Shown: positions 25,282 through 35,753, numbered from the stretch's first letter. The stretch is 64,000 bases of DNA from Actinomycetes bacterium (GCA_023420415.1 JAEZWF010000043.1:1-64000); one strand, 5' to 3'. Numbers and translations: made by a program. The notes: generated by a model from the sequence alone, not told the origin.

Positions 25282-25647
25282 TCAGTCCTTGGTGCAGTCC
25301 TTGACCGTGCCGGTCACGGCCCTGGCCGCGGTGCGGATGACCTCCTGGCGCCCCACGGTCGTCTCCTTGGAGCCGGGCACCTTGACCTCGATCGCACCGA
25401 CGACGCCGAAGGTCTTGTCCAAGGCCTCGACCCGGCACGTCACGGCCGTGTTCGCGGGCCGGGTGACGTCGAACTGCACCCGGACGCTGCGGTCGTCGAG
25501 CACCTTGTACCCCGTGTCGATCCAGGTGACCTTTCCGACCGAGTTCGCCAGCGCCAGCCAGACCGCCACCGCCGTCGCCAGCCCGACGCCGATGATGCCG
25601 ACGACCCACCAGCGACCGGTGCCGGGAGCAGGACGGGGCAGTGGCAT
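25282..25647 (-). CDS. DUF4307 single-pass membrane protein
   Basis: 121 residues. One membrane helix at about residues 12-35 (WWVVGIIGVGLATAVAVWLAL trimmed: VVGIIGVGLATAVAVWL), then an extracytoplasmic beta-rich domain with conserved V-x-C-R-V-E-A and KDCTKD at the end; two cysteines could form a disulfide. Between greA and mca as in Mycobacterium (Rv1081c position). Function unknown. ATG 25647 chosen for the GAAAGG site in front. Confidence 0.85.
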   Translation of the reverse strand: MPLPRPAPGTGRWWVVGIIGVGLATAVAVWLALANSVGKVTWIDTGYKVLDDRSVRVQFDVTRPANTAVTCRVEALDKTFGVVGAIEVKVPGSKETTVGRQEVIRTAARAVTGTVKDCTKD

Positions 25648-25769
25648 ACGAGGACCTTTCGAGGCGTTGACGCTGCGGTGAGAGGATGACGGGCGGGCCG
25701 TCTCCACCCGAGACGCCTCCCATTGTCCGTGATGGCTGATCCCAGTGACGAAGCAGGAGTGGTTGACCA

Positions 25770-26705
25770 GTGGCTGAGCGGTGGCGGCTCATGGCGGTGC
25801 ACGCGCACCCCGACGACGAGTCGAGCAAGGGCGCAGCGGCATCCGCGCGGTATGCCGCGACGAACGCCGACGTCCTCGTCGTCTCCTGCACCGGTGGCGA
25901 GCGCGGCGACGTGCTCAACCCCAACCTCAAGGACGACCCGCACATCGAGCGCGACCTCGCGCAGGTGCGTCGCCAGGAGATGAAGCGGGCCCAGGAGATC
26001 CTCGGGGTGCAGCACACCTGGCTCGGTTTCGTCGACTCCGGCCTGCCCGAGGGCGACCCGTTGCCGCCGCTGCCCGAGGGGTGCTTCGCGCTGGAGCCGC
26101 TCGACGTCACCACCGAGGCGCTGGTGCGTGAGATCCGCCGCTTCCGCCCGCACGTCATGACGACGTACGACGAGAACGGCGGCTACCCGCACCCGGACCA
26201 CATCATGACCCACAAGGTCTCGATGGCGGCCTTCCTGGCGGCCGGCGACCCGACGGCATACCCCCACGCGGGTGAGCCCTGGCAACCGCTCAAGCTCTAC
26301 TACAACTCGCACAACCGCGAGAAGTACGTCGCGTTCGACGAGGCGATGCGGGCCGAGGGCCTCGAGAGCCCGTATGCCGAGTGGCTGAAGAACTGGGACA
26401 AGGACAAGGCCCGGACCGTCACCACCCGGGTGGAGGTGTCCGACTACTTCACCCAGCGCGACCAGGCGCTGCTCGCGCACGCCACCCAGATCGACCCGGA
26501 CGGTGCGTGGTTCCAGGTGCCGCTCGACCTGCAGAAGCGGATCTGGCCGACCGACGACTTCGAGGCGGCCGTGTCGTACGTGCCGGTCGAGCCGATCGAG
26601 GACGACCTCTTCGCGGGCCTCGGCGACGTGGGTGCGGCGGATGCGCTCGCGACCAAGGGCGGTCTCGAGCCGGCCTACGACGAGCGACGGGAGTCGACGC
26701 TGTGA
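25770..26705 (+). CDS. mca: Mycothiol S-conjugate amidase Mca
   Basis: 311 residues of the LmbE/PIG-L metal hydrolase fold: AHPDDESSKGA (zinc ligands His, Asp) near residue 11 and YPHPDHIMTH near 140. Mca cleaves mycothiol S-conjugates of toxins to a mercapturic acid and glucosaminyl-inositol in the cytoplasm. The close paralogue MshB is shorter in the C-terminal half; the HNREKYVAFDEAMR segment and gene neighbourhood favour Mca. GTG start; a TGA overlap links it to the next small gene. Confidence 0.95.
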   Translation: MAERWRLMAVHAHPDDESSKGAAASARYAATNADVLVVSCTGGERGDVLNPNLKDDPHIERDLAQVRRQEMKRAQEILGVQHTWLGFVDSGLPEGDPLPPLPEGCFALEPLDVTTEALVREIRRFRPHVMTTYDENGGYPHPDHIMTHKVSMAAFLAAGDPTAYPHAGEPWQPLKLYYNSHNREKYVAFDEAMRAEGLESPYAEWLKNWDKDKARTVTTRVEVSDYFTQRDQALLAHATQIDPDGAWFQVPLDLQKRIWPTDDFEAAVSYVPVEPIEDDLFAGLGDVGAADALATKGGLEPAYDERRESTL

Positions 26706-26917
26706 ACACGCCCTCGACCGCGGTGAGCCCGGGCATGTGGGGCTTTGTCGCGTTCTTCGTCCTGGCGCTGGTGCTCTACCTGCTCATGCGCAACATGAAC
26801 GCGCGGATGCGGCGCATGTCCTACCGCTCGGAGGAGCTGCGCCAGGAGGCCGAGGCGGCGCAGGAAGCGCGGCGAAAGGACAAGCAGGACAAGGCTTCCG
26901 GAGAGGACGCGAGCTAG
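26702..26917 (+). CDS. Small single-pass membrane protein after mca
   Basis: 71 residues: N-out polar start, one helix at about residues 12-32 (MWGFVAFFVLALVLYLLM), then a basic and strongly helical charged tail (RRMSYRSEELRQEAEAAQEARRK in part). GTG overlaps the mca stop (GTGA), and the stop overlaps the end of the converging hemolysin III gene by four bases. Occupies the place of Rv1083 in Mycobacterium tuberculosis. Function unknown; a scaffold for Mca is possible but unsupported. Confidence 0.8.
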   Translation: MNTPSTAVSPGMWGFVAFFVLALVLYLLMRNMNARMRRMSYRSEELRQEAEAAQEARRKDKQDKASGEDAS

Positions 26918-27624
26918 CTGGTCGCGCCGTAGACCGTCATCGACGCGGCGATGTAGTGCACGACGAACGCCGCCACGGTGAGGGTGTGGAAGATCTCGTG
27001 GAACCCGAACCAGCGCGGTGACGGGTTCGGGCGCTTGATGCCGTAGACGAGCGCGCCCACCGTGTAGAGGATGCCGCCGACCGCGATGAGGGTGACGATC
27101 GCCGGGCCGCCGAAGTGCAGCAGCGGACCCATGTAGAACACCGCCACCCAGCCCAGCGCGACGTAGATCGGCGTGTAGAGCCAGCGCGGGGCGCCCACCC
27201 AGAAGACCCGGAACAGCACGCCGGCGATGGCGCCGCTCCAGACGATGACGAGCATCTGGACCGCCTGGTCGCGGGGCAGCAGCAGCGCGAACGGCGTGTA
27301 GGTGCCGGCGATGATGAGGAAGATGTTCGAGTGGTCCATCCGCTTGAGGACGGCCGCGACCCTGGGTGACCAGTTGCCCCGGTGGTAGACCGCCGACGTG
27401 CCGAACAGCAGCCACGCGGTGACGGAGAAGACGGCGGCGGCGATCCGCGCCGGAGTGTTGGGGGCCAGCACGATGAGGACGATGCCGGCCGCGACCGCCA
27501 GCGGCGTCATCCCCGCGTGCAACCAGCCCCGCAGCCGGGGCTTGACGGCCGCCATGACGGACTTCACCGCGCCCTGGTCGGGGCTCGCGTCGCGCGCGGT
27601 CTGCGCCGTGGTCTGCTCGGTCAT
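26914..27624 (-). CDS. trhA: Hemolysin III / PAQR-family membrane protein
   Basis: 236 residues with seven hydrophobic segments. PAQR metal-site pattern: SAVYHRGNW (first His), MDHSNIF (Asp-His-Ser) and FHEIFHTLTVAAFVVHY (two or three His near the C-terminus), matching the S-x3-H ... D ... H-x3-H set. These proteins are linked to membrane fluidity or were named for weak hemolysis. A 9-bp inverted repeat directly upstream suggests a dedicated repressor. Confidence 0.93.
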   Translation of the reverse strand: MTEQTTAQTARDASPDQGAVKSVMAAVKPRLRGWLHAGMTPLAVAAGIVLIVLAPNTPARIAAAVFSVTAWLLFGTSAVYHRGNWSPRVAAVLKRMDHSNIFLIIAGTYTPFALLLPRDQAVQMLVIVWSGAIAGVLFRVFWVGAPRWLYTPIYVALGWVAVFYMGPLLHFGGPAIVTLIAVGGILYTVGALVYGIKRPNPSPRWFGFHEIFHTLTVAAFVVHYIAASMTVYGATS

Positions 27625-27634
27625 GGCGCCAGCA

Positions 27635-27656
27635 TAACCTACGCCACCGTAGGTTA
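27635..27656. promoter_or_regulatory. Inverted repeat TAACCTACG-N4-CGTAGGTTA before trhA
   Basis: Perfect 9-bp arms (27635-27643 and 27648-27656), starting 11 bases upstream of the trhA ATG. A further CCGTAGG lies at 27662-27668. AT-richer than the surroundings and large enough for a TetR dimer site. No regulator gene is adjacent. Confidence 0.65.
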
Positions 27657-27817
27657 CTCGTCCGTAGGGCTGTGGAGAGGCTGTGAGACGGCCCGCACCG
27701 GGCCGGCCCACCGGCCGCGCTGCCCAACCCACGCGCCACGTCCGGCGTCGACGGGGGAAGGGGCGAGTAGCGTGGCACCGCTGGCGCCCCGGTCGAGATG
27801 CGTGGGAGGAGTGGGCA

Positions 27818-28579
27818 GTGGCCCTGTCGGACGTCCTGTATGCCGCGTACGAGCGACGCCTCGCCAAGCGGCTCGCGCCCGAGACCACCCCCCGCCACGT
27901 CGGCGTCATGCTCGACGGCAACCGCCGGTGGGCGAAGGCGAACGGGTTCGAGACCCACGACGGCCACCAGGCCGGCGCCGACAAGATCAAGGACCTGCTG
28001 CACTGGTGCGAGGACGCCGGCGTCGAGGTGGTCACCTTGTGGCTGCTCTCGACCGACAACCTCGCGCGCAGCCCCAAGGAGATCGTCCCGCTGCTGCAGA
28101 TCATCGAGACCGCGGTGGCCGACCTCGCGGTCGAGCACCGGTGGCGGCTCAACCCGATCGGTGCCCTCGACCTGCTGCCGGCCGAGACGGCCCGCAGCCT
28201 CAAGGCATCGGCCGAGGCGACCCGCGACGTGCAGGGCCTGCACGTCAACGTCGCCGTCGGCTACGGCGGGCGACGCGAGATCGCCGACGCGGTGCGCGCC
28301 ATGCTGCTCGAGCAGAGCGCCCTCGGCATGCCGGTCGAGACGATCGCCGAGAACGTCACCGTCGAGGAGATCGAGGCGCACCTCTACACCAAGGGGCAGC
28401 CCGACCCCGACCTCGTCATCCGCACCTCGGGGGAGCAGCGGCTCGGCGGGTTCCTGCTGTGGCAGAGCGCCAAGAGCGAGTTCTACTTCTGCGAGGCCTA
28501 CTGGCCCGACTTCCGGCACGTCGACTTCCTGCGGGCGCTGCGGTCCTACGCCGAGCGCGAGCGCCGCTTCGGCCGCTGA
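27818..28579 (+). CDS. Short-chain Z-isoprenyl diphosphate synthase (UPPS family)
   Basis: 253 residues. HVGVMLDGNRRWAKANG (the catalytic Asp and P-loop-like NRRWA) at residues 27-43, NVAVGYGGRREI near 145, and DLVIRTSGEQRLGGFLLWQ near 200. It adds isopentenyl units in cis configuration. Position after trhA matches Rv1086, a Z-farnesyl diphosphate synthase feeding decaprenyl phosphate synthesis, so a short-chain product is likely but not provable here. GTG start after GGGAGGAG. Confidence 0.88.
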   Translation: MALSDVLYAAYERRLAKRLAPETTPRHVGVMLDGNRRWAKANGFETHDGHQAGADKIKDLLHWCEDAGVEVVTLWLLSTDNLARSPKEIVPLLQIIETAVADLAVEHRWRLNPIGALDLLPAETARSLKASAEATRDVQGLHVNVAVGYGGRREIADAVRAMLLEQSALGMPVETIAENVTVEEIEAHLYTKGQPDPDLVIRTSGEQRLGGFLLWQSAKSEFYFCEAYWPDFRHVDFLRALRSYAERERRFGR

Positions 28580-28879
28580 CGGTCGCGGAGGCGACCACGC
28601 GGCATACGGGCGTCTCATCCCTTCAGACAACTTCGTGTCCGGCGCGTGAACTCTCCCGCGACACACCGCGTCGTTGCGTCCCGCACGGCCGGGTGAGTCG
28701 TAGCGTCGGCAGTGGCGCGGGGCACCCGTTCCGCGTCCGGGAGGTCCACCACATGGGTCGAGCTCGACTCGAGACGGGGGGCCGGTCCCGGCTCCACCGC
28801 CCGTGGTGGTCCCGGTCCCGGCACCTGGTTCGCGAGTAGGCGCACTGCGCCGAACGGCGCGCTGTGCCGAGGAGAGACA
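28580..28879 (+). other. 300-base region before phoH
   Basis: No convincing gene. It contains one CGGCATAC motif (28600) just after the prenyl synthase stop. A 28-codon Arg-rich reading frame (28753-28839) has GGGAGG before its ATG and could be a leader peptide, but composition alone may explain it. The end carries the GGAG ribosome site of phoH. Confidence 0.4.
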
Positions 28880-30259
28880 TTGGCCTCTAACGCCTCGACC
28901 CCTGCCACGTCCCGCACGACCACGTCCGCGAAGACGAAGTCGACAACGGCCCGCGGCAGCAGGAAGCCAGCGCACCGCACGTTCGTGCTCGACACCTCGG
29001 TCCTGCTCTCCGACCCGCGCGCCATGCTGCGGTTCGCCGAGCACGAGGTGGTCCTGCCCGTCGTGGTCGTGACCGAGCTGGAGGCCAAACGACACCACCC
29101 GGAGCTCGGCTACTTCGCGCGCAAGGCGTTGCGGCTGCTCGACGACCTGCGCGTGCGCGAGGGCCGGCTCGACGCCCCCGTGCCGGTCGGCGACGACGGC
29201 GGCACGCTGCGGGTCGAGCTCAACCACACCGACCCGACGAGCCTGCCGGCTGGTTTCCGGTTGGGGGACAACGACACCCGCATCCTGTCGGTCGCCAAGA
29301 ACCTCTCGCTCGAGGGCAGCGACGTCACGGTCGTCAGCAAGGACCTGCCCATGCGGGTCAAGGCCTCCGCGGTCGGGCTGGCGGCCGAGGAGTACCGCGC
29401 CGAGCTCGCCGTCGACTCCGGCTGGACCGGCATGACCGAGCTCGACGTGACGGTCGAGGAGATGGACCACCTCTACGAGCACGGTCGGGTCGAGAATGCC
29501 GCGGCCGCCGAGCTGCCGTGCCACACCGGGCTCGTCCTGCTGTCGCCGCGTGGCTCGGGGCTGGGGCGCGTCGGGCCGGACAAGCAGGTGCGGCTGGTGC
29601 GCGGTGACCGGGACGCCTTCGGGTTGCACGGGCGCAGCGCCGAGCAGCGGATCGCGCTCGACCTGCTCCTCGACCCCGACGTCGGCATCATCAGCCTCGG
29701 TGGCCGCGCCGGCACCGGAAAGTCCGCGCTCGCCCTGTGCGCCGGCCTCGAGGCCGTCATGGAGCGCCGCCAGCAGCGCAAGGTCGTCGTCTTCCGGCCG
29801 TTGTATGCCGTGGGCGGCCAGGAGCTGGGCTACCTGCCGGGCAGCGAGTCGGAGAAGATGGGCCCTTGGGCGCAGGCGGTCTTCGACACCCTGGGCGCGC
29901 TCGTGTCGCACGAGGTGGTCGAGGAGGTGCTCGACCGGGGCATGCTCGAGGTGCTGCCGCTCACGCACATCCGCGGGCGCTCGCTGCACGACGCGTTCGT
30001 CATCGTCGACGAGGCCCAGAGCCTGGAGCGCAACGTGCTGCTCACCGTGCTCTCGCGGGTCGGTCAGAACTCGCGGGTCGTCCTCACCCACGACGTCGCC
30101 CAGCGCGACAACCTGCGGGTCGGCCGGCACGACGGTGTGGCGGCCGTGATCGAGGCGCTCAAGGGGCACCCGCTGTTCGCCCACGTCACGCTCACCCGCA
30201 GCGAGCGCAGCCCGATCGCGGCGCTGGTCACCGACCTGCTCGAGGGCCTGGAGGTCTGA
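28880..30259 (+). CDS. phoH2: PhoH-family protein with PIN domain (PhoH2 type)
   Basis: 459 residues. After a Ser/Thr/Lys-rich 30-residue start comes a PIN ribonuclease domain (FVLDTSVLLSDPRAM; acidic residues at DTS, E-x-E in VTELEAK, DND, SKD), then a PhoH ATPase with Walker A GRAGTGKSALA and Walker B AFVIVDEAQS. PhoH2 proteins couple ATP-driven RNA unwinding to RNA cleavage. TTG start is inferred from GGAGAG five bases upstream, since no ATG or GTG fits the N-terminus. Same neighbourhood as Rv1095. Confidence 0.9.
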   Translation: MASNASTPATSRTTTSAKTKSTTARGSRKPAHRTFVLDTSVLLSDPRAMLRFAEHEVVLPVVVVTELEAKRHHPELGYFARKALRLLDDLRVREGRLDAPVPVGDDGGTLRVELNHTDPTSLPAGFRLGDNDTRILSVAKNLSLEGSDVTVVSKDLPMRVKASAVGLAAEEYRAELAVDSGWTGMTELDVTVEEMDHLYEHGRVENAAAAELPCHTGLVLLSPRGSGLGRVGPDKQVRLVRGDRDAFGLHGRSAEQRIALDLLLDPDVGIISLGGRAGTGKSALALCAGLEAVMERRQQRKVVVFRPLYAVGGQELGYLPGSESEKMGPWAQAVFDTLGALVSHEVVEEVLDRGMLEVLPLTHIRGRSLHDAFVIVDEAQSLERNVLLTVLSRVGQNSRVVLTHDVAQRDNLRVGRHDGVAAVIEALKGHPLFAHVTLTRSERSPIAALVTDLLEGLEV

Positions 30260-30278
30260 GTCCGGTCAGGGCACGACC

Positions 30279-30308
30279 GCGGGGCCGGGTCGCCCGACCC
30301 GGCCCCGC
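30279..30308 (+). terminator. Strong GC hairpin after phoH
   Basis: GCGGGGCCGGGTCG (30279-30292) pairs with CGACCCGGCCCCGC (30295-30308), 20 bases after the phoH stop. It is immediately followed by a head-to-head pair of the GTATGCCG motif sharing its last bases. Confidence 0.8.
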
Positions 30309-30329
30309 GGCATACCGGACGTATGCCGC
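30307..30329. repeat. Head-to-head GTATGCCG motif pair
   Basis: GCGGCATAC (30307-30315), five bases, GTATGCCGC (30321-30329): a perfect 9-bp inverted repeat made of two copies of the dispersed motif, placed directly behind the phoH terminator hairpin. Confidence 0.9.
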
Positions 30330-30511
30330 GTCAGCGGCGCAAGCGCCCACCTCGCCTAGACCAAAAGGACGAACTTGGCGCCTCATCCGTCACATTGGTC
30401 ACATCGACTGTGGATGGATTGGAGATCGGCGGCCGGGTTCGGTTAAAGTCTCGGTTCGGTAACGCCGGGTTGGACTCCACTCCCGGCACTGCGTCCCCCC
30501 GGCACCCACGA

Positions 30512-30539
30512 GGCCACCACCGCGGTGGCCTTTCTCTTG
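30512..30539 (+). promoter_or_regulatory. Terminator-like hairpin in the transglycosylase leader
   Basis: GGCCACC (30512-30518) and GGTGGCC (30524-30530) form a hairpin followed by TTTCTCTT, only 12 bases before the ATG and overlapping the AGGAGG-side of the ribosome site. A TAAAGT at 30445 region may be the -10, giving a leader of about 95 bases that also holds a GCCGGG/CCCGGC hairpin. The layout suggests attenuation. It does not match the c-di-AMP (ydaO) consensus I know from rpf and lytic genes. Confidence 0.5.
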
Positions 30540-30550
30540 GAGGAAAACGA

Positions 30551-31294
30551 ATGAGTCAGCCCTACCAGGGCCGCCACCGCGCGCGCCACCGTAGGCAGGT
30601 CTCCAAGTCCTCCTCCCTCATCCGGGCGGTGCGACGCCCCGCCGTCACCTCCAGCCTGCTGCTCGCCGTCGTCGCGACGACCGCCGCCGGCTACCAGGCC
30701 GCCGACAACCGCCAGACCGGCGCCGCCGCGTTCACCGTGAGCACCGAGGCCATCGACCAGGCCAACGAGCTCGCCGACGCCCAGATCGAGGACTCGGCCC
30801 GCCTCGCGGCCGACCGCAACGACACCAACGCCAGCATCGCCGCGGTCCAGGAGAAGGACCGCCAGGCCGCCATCGCTGCCAAGAAGGCCGCGGAGAAGGC
30901 GCGCAAGGAAGAGGCTGCGCGCGTCGCCCGCGCGAAGGAGCGTCAGGCGCTGGAGGCCAAGAAGAAGGCGCTCATCGCCAATGCGCAGAAGGACCCGCGC
31001 GCGGCGGCCCGGGTGCTCATGGCCGACTACGGGTTCGACGAGAGCCAGTGGAGCTGCCTGGACAACCTGTGGATCGGCGAGTCCGGCTGGCGCTACACCG
31101 CCGAGAACGCCTCCTCCGGCGCCTACGGCATCCCGCAGTCGCTGCCGGCGTCGAAGATGGCGTCGGTGGGCGCGGACTACCGCACCAACCCCGTCACCCA
31201 GATCAAGTGGGGCCTGCAGTACATCAAGTCGTCCTACGGCACCCCGTGTGGTGCGTGGGGCGCGTGGCAGAGCCGCTCGCCGCACTGGTACTGA
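30551..31294 (+). CDS. Secreted lytic transglycosylase (SLT-like domain)
   Basis: 247 residues. Basic N-terminus and hydrophobic segment at about 30-50 (signal anchor), a long charged coiled coil (about 75-145, KAAEKARKEEAARVARAKE), then a C-terminal transglycosylase domain with the catalytic Glu in LWIGESGWRYTA, GAYGIPQSLP and a closing CGAWGAWQ. It would cleave peptidoglycan glycan strands outside the membrane, like proteins described beside resuscitation-promoting factors. Cys in WSCLDNL and TPCGAW probably pair. Expression may be controlled by its leader. Confidence 0.87.
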   Translation: MSQPYQGRHRARHRRQVSKSSSLIRAVRRPAVTSSLLLAVVATTAAGYQAADNRQTGAAAFTVSTEAIDQANELADAQIEDSARLAADRNDTNASIAAVQEKDRQAAIAAKKAAEKARKEEAARVARAKERQALEAKKKALIANAQKDPRAAARVLMADYGFDESQWSCLDNLWIGESGWRYTAENASSGAYGIPQSLPASKMASVGADYRTNPVTQIKWGLQYIKSSYGTPCGAWGAWQSRSPHWY

Positions 31295-31352
31295 GCGAGC
31301 TGCTGGCCGGAGCCGGCAGCTGGCGCCTGGCCCGGCTGAGCGCGAACGTCGC

Positions 31353-32762
31353 CTAGCGCGGCGGGCGGGCCATGCCGAGCACGTCGAGCGCCTCGTCGAG
31401 CTGTGCCTCGGTGAGCTCGCCGTTCGCGACGTGACCGCGATCGATCACGACGTCGCGGATCGGGCGGCGCTCCTTGATCGACTGCTTGGCGACGGCGGCC
31501 GCGGCTTCGTAGCCGATGTACTTGTTGAGCGGCGTCACGATCGAGGGTGAACCCTCGGCCAGCTCGCGGGCGCGGTCACGGTCGGCGGTGATGCCGTCGA
31601 TGGTGCGGTCCGCCAGCAGGCGCGTCGTCGCCGACAGCAGCTGCGCGGACTCGAGGATGTCGCGCGCCATCACCGGGAGCATGACGTTGAGCTCGAAGTT
31701 GCCCGAGGCTCCGGCGATGGTGATGGTCGTGTCGTTGCCGATCACCTGGGCGCACGCCATGAGGGTCGCCTCGGGGATGACCGGGTTGACCTTGCCGGGC
31801 ATGATGCTCGACCCGGGCTGCAGGTCGGGCAGGTGGATCTCGCCGAGACCGCTGCGCGGGCCGGAGGACATCCAGCGCAGGTCGTTGCAGATCTTGGTGA
31901 GGCCGACCGCGACGACCTTCATCGCGCCACTCAGCTCGACCACGGCGTCCTGGGCCGACTGCGCCTCGAAATGGTCCTCGGCCTCGCGGAACTCCACCCC
32001 GGTCGCCTCGGAGACCTTGGCGATCACGGCGGCGGCGAAGCCGGGGGCGGCGTTGAGCCCGGTGCCGGCGGCGGTGCCCCCGAGCGGCAGCTCGGCGGTG
32101 GCCTGCGCCGCGACGAGGACGCGCTCGGCCCCGAGCTCGACCTGCCGGGCGTAGCCGCCGAACTCCTGCCCGAGCGTGACCGGCACGGCGTCCATGAGGT
32201 GCGTGCGGCCGGCCTTGACGACGTCTGCGAACTCGGTCTCCTTGGCGCGCAAGGCTTTTGCGAGGTGCAGCAGGCTGGGCGCGAGCTGCTGGTGCACCGC
32301 GAGCGTGGCCGCGATGCGCAGGGCGCTGGGGAAGGTGTCGTTGCTGGACTGGCCCGCGTTGACGTGGTCGTTGGGGTGGACCTCGAGGTTGCTCGCGAGG
32401 TGGGCGCTGCGGGCCACGACCTCGTTGACGTTCATGTTGGTGGAGGTGCCCGATCCCGTCTGGAAGACATCGATCGGGAACTGGTCGTCGTGGCGCCCTT
32501 GCGCCACCTCGCGGGCGGCGGTGGCGATGGCCGCGGCGCGGTCGGCGTCGAGCACGTCCAGCTCGGCGTTCACCTCCGCGGCGGCGGCCTTGAGGAGCGC
32601 GAGTGCGTGCACCACACCCGGCGGCACGCCCTGCCCCGAGATGGGGAAGTTCTCGACGGCCCGGGCGGTCTGGGCGCCCCAGAGCGCGTCGGCCGGCACC
32701 TCCACCTCGCCCATGGAGTCGTGCTCGGTGCGGGTCGCCTGCTTCGCTGCCTGCTCGCTCAT
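31353..32762 (-). CDS. fumC: Fumarate hydratase class II
   Basis: 469 residues. Superfamily signature GSSIMPGKVNP near residue 318, NVNEVVA, NAGQSSNDTFPSA and the TGLNAAPGFA loop. It interconverts fumarate and malate in the citric acid cycle. Neighbouring coaA is on the same strand upstream; the gap holds a motif-pair hairpin. In Mycobacterium tuberculosis fum and coaA are likewise near greA, mca and phoH2. Confidence 0.96.
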   Translation of the reverse strand: MSEQAAKQATRTEHDSMGEVEVPADALWGAQTARAVENFPISGQGVPPGVVHALALLKAAAAEVNAELDVLDADRAAAIATAAREVAQGRHDDQFPIDVFQTGSGTSTNMNVNEVVARSAHLASNLEVHPNDHVNAGQSSNDTFPSALRIAATLAVHQQLAPSLLHLAKALRAKETEFADVVKAGRTHLMDAVPVTLGQEFGGYARQVELGAERVLVAAQATAELPLGGTAAGTGLNAAPGFAAAVIAKVSEATGVEFREAEDHFEAQSAQDAVVELSGAMKVVAVGLTKICNDLRWMSSGPRSGLGEIHLPDLQPGSSIMPGKVNPVIPEATLMACAQVIGNDTTITIAGASGNFELNVMLPVMARDILESAQLLSATTRLLADRTIDGITADRDRARELAEGSPSIVTPLNKYIGYEAAAAVAKQSIKERRPIRDVVIDRGHVANGELTEAQLDEALDVLGMARPPR

Positions 32763-32787
32763 GCATCCATCATGCGCCCGAGCGCAA

Positions 32788-32829
32788 GGCGAGGTATGCC
32801 GCGGGGTCGCGTCCGCGGCATACCTCGCC
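32788..32829. repeat. Head-to-head GTATGCCG motif pair forming a hairpin
   Basis: 17-bp perfect arms, GGCGAGGTATGCCGCGG (32788-32804) and its complement (32813-32829), loop of eight bases. It lies between the coaA stop and the fumC start on the minus strand and is the likely terminator of coaA. Each arm is built around one motif copy. Confidence 0.9.
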
Positions 32830-32849
32830 CGTGGGGGCCCTCGGCCCGG

Positions 32850-33821
32850 TCAGAGCTTGCGGAGGCGGACGCGGCGCACGCCGTGGTCGCGGCCCTTGGC
32901 CAGGACGAGGCTGGCGCGGCTGCGGGTGGGCAGGACGTTCTCGCGCAGGTTGACCTCGTTGATCTCGGTCCAGATGCGCAGTGCGGTGGTGCGGGCCTCG
33001 TCGTCGGACAGCGCGGCATACCGGTGGAAGTAGGACTCCGGGTCGGCGAAGGCGGTCTCGCGCAGGCGCAGGAAGCGGTCGACGTACCACTCGCGGATGT
33101 CGTCGAGGTGGGCGTCGACGTAGACCGAGAAGTCGAAGAAGTCGCTGACGGCCATGCCGGTGCGGCCGTCCTCCTGCACCCGCGGCGCCTGCAGGACGTT
33201 GAGCCCCTCGACGATCAGCACGTCGGGGCGGCGGACCACGATCTGCTCGCCCGGGACGATGTCGTAGGTGAGGTGGGAGTAGACGGGTGCCGCGACCTCG
33301 GCCTTGCCGGCCTTGACCTCGGCCACGAACCGCAGGAGGGCTCGCCGGTCGTAGGACTCGGGAAAACCTTTGCGCTGCAAAAGGTTTCGTCGCTCGAGCT
33401 CAGCGTTGGGGTAGAGGAACCCGTCGGTGGTGACCAGCTCGACCTCGGGGGTGTTCGGCCAGCGGGAGAGCAGCTCCTTGAGCAGGCGGGCGGTGGTGGA
33501 CTTGCCCACCGCGACCGAGCCGGCCACGCCGATGACGAACGGGGTGCGGGCCGGGCGCTCGCCGAGGAAGTCCGAGGTGATGCGGTGCAGTCCGGCGCTG
33601 GCGTCGACGTAGAAGCTGAGGAGCCGGGAGAGCGGCAGGTAGACCTCCTCCACCTCGACCAGGTCGATCCGGTCGCCGAGGCCGCGCAGCGTGGCCAGGT
33701 CGGCGACACCGAGGCTGAGCGGCTGGTTCTCACGCAGCCGCGCCCACGCCTCACGGTCGAGCTCGACGTACGGCGACGGCAGCGTCCCGTGGCCGTGGGT
33801 GGGATGGCTCACGCGGGCCAT
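32850..33821 (-). CDS. coaA: Pantothenate kinase type I
   Basis: 323 residues. P-loop GVAGSVAVGKSTTARLL near residue 97, VTTDGFLYPN near 130, RKGFPESYD near 152 and VIVEGLNVLQ near 208, all hallmarks of bacterial CoaA. It phosphorylates pantothenate, the controlling step of coenzyme A synthesis. The stretch coding NLLQRKGF is unusually AT-rich and forms an AAACCTTT/AAAGGTTT inverted repeat (33364-33387). A GTG four codons downstream is an alternative start. Confidence 0.96.
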   Translation of the reverse strand: MARVSHPTHGHGTLPSPYVELDREAWARLRENQPLSLGVADLATLRGLGDRIDLVEVEEVYLPLSRLLSFYVDASAGLHRITSDFLGERPARTPFVIGVAGSVAVGKSTTARLLKELLSRWPNTPEVELVTTDGFLYPNAELERRNLLQRKGFPESYDRRALLRFVAEVKAGKAEVAAPVYSHLTYDIVPGEQIVVRRPDVLIVEGLNVLQAPRVQEDGRTGMAVSDFFDFSVYVDAHLDDIREWYVDRFLRLRETAFADPESYFHRYAALSDDEARTTALRIWTEINEVNLRENVLPTRSRASLVLAKGRDHGVRRVRLRKL

Positions 33822-33877
33822 TGTGTCCCACCGCCGCGATGCCGTGATCGGGGCATCCGCCCGTTACCCTCTTGCCC

Positions 33878-35737
<1,860 letters not shown>

Positions 35738-35753
35738 GTTCGGTGGCGCGGCA

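Noticed and set aside
28753..28839. 28-codon Arg-rich reading frame with a ribosome site before phoH
   Set aside because: Too short and compositionally ordinary to call a leader peptide without conservation data.
26675..30184. A minus-strand open frame of more than 1,100 codons across mca, the prenyl synthase and phoH
   Set aside because: It is the antisense shadow of well-identified genes; low-complexity, charged content is typical of alternate frames in GC-rich DNA.
30350..30550. c-di-AMP (ydaO) riboswitch before the transglycosylase
   Set aside because: The conserved ydaO sequence blocks I know are not present.
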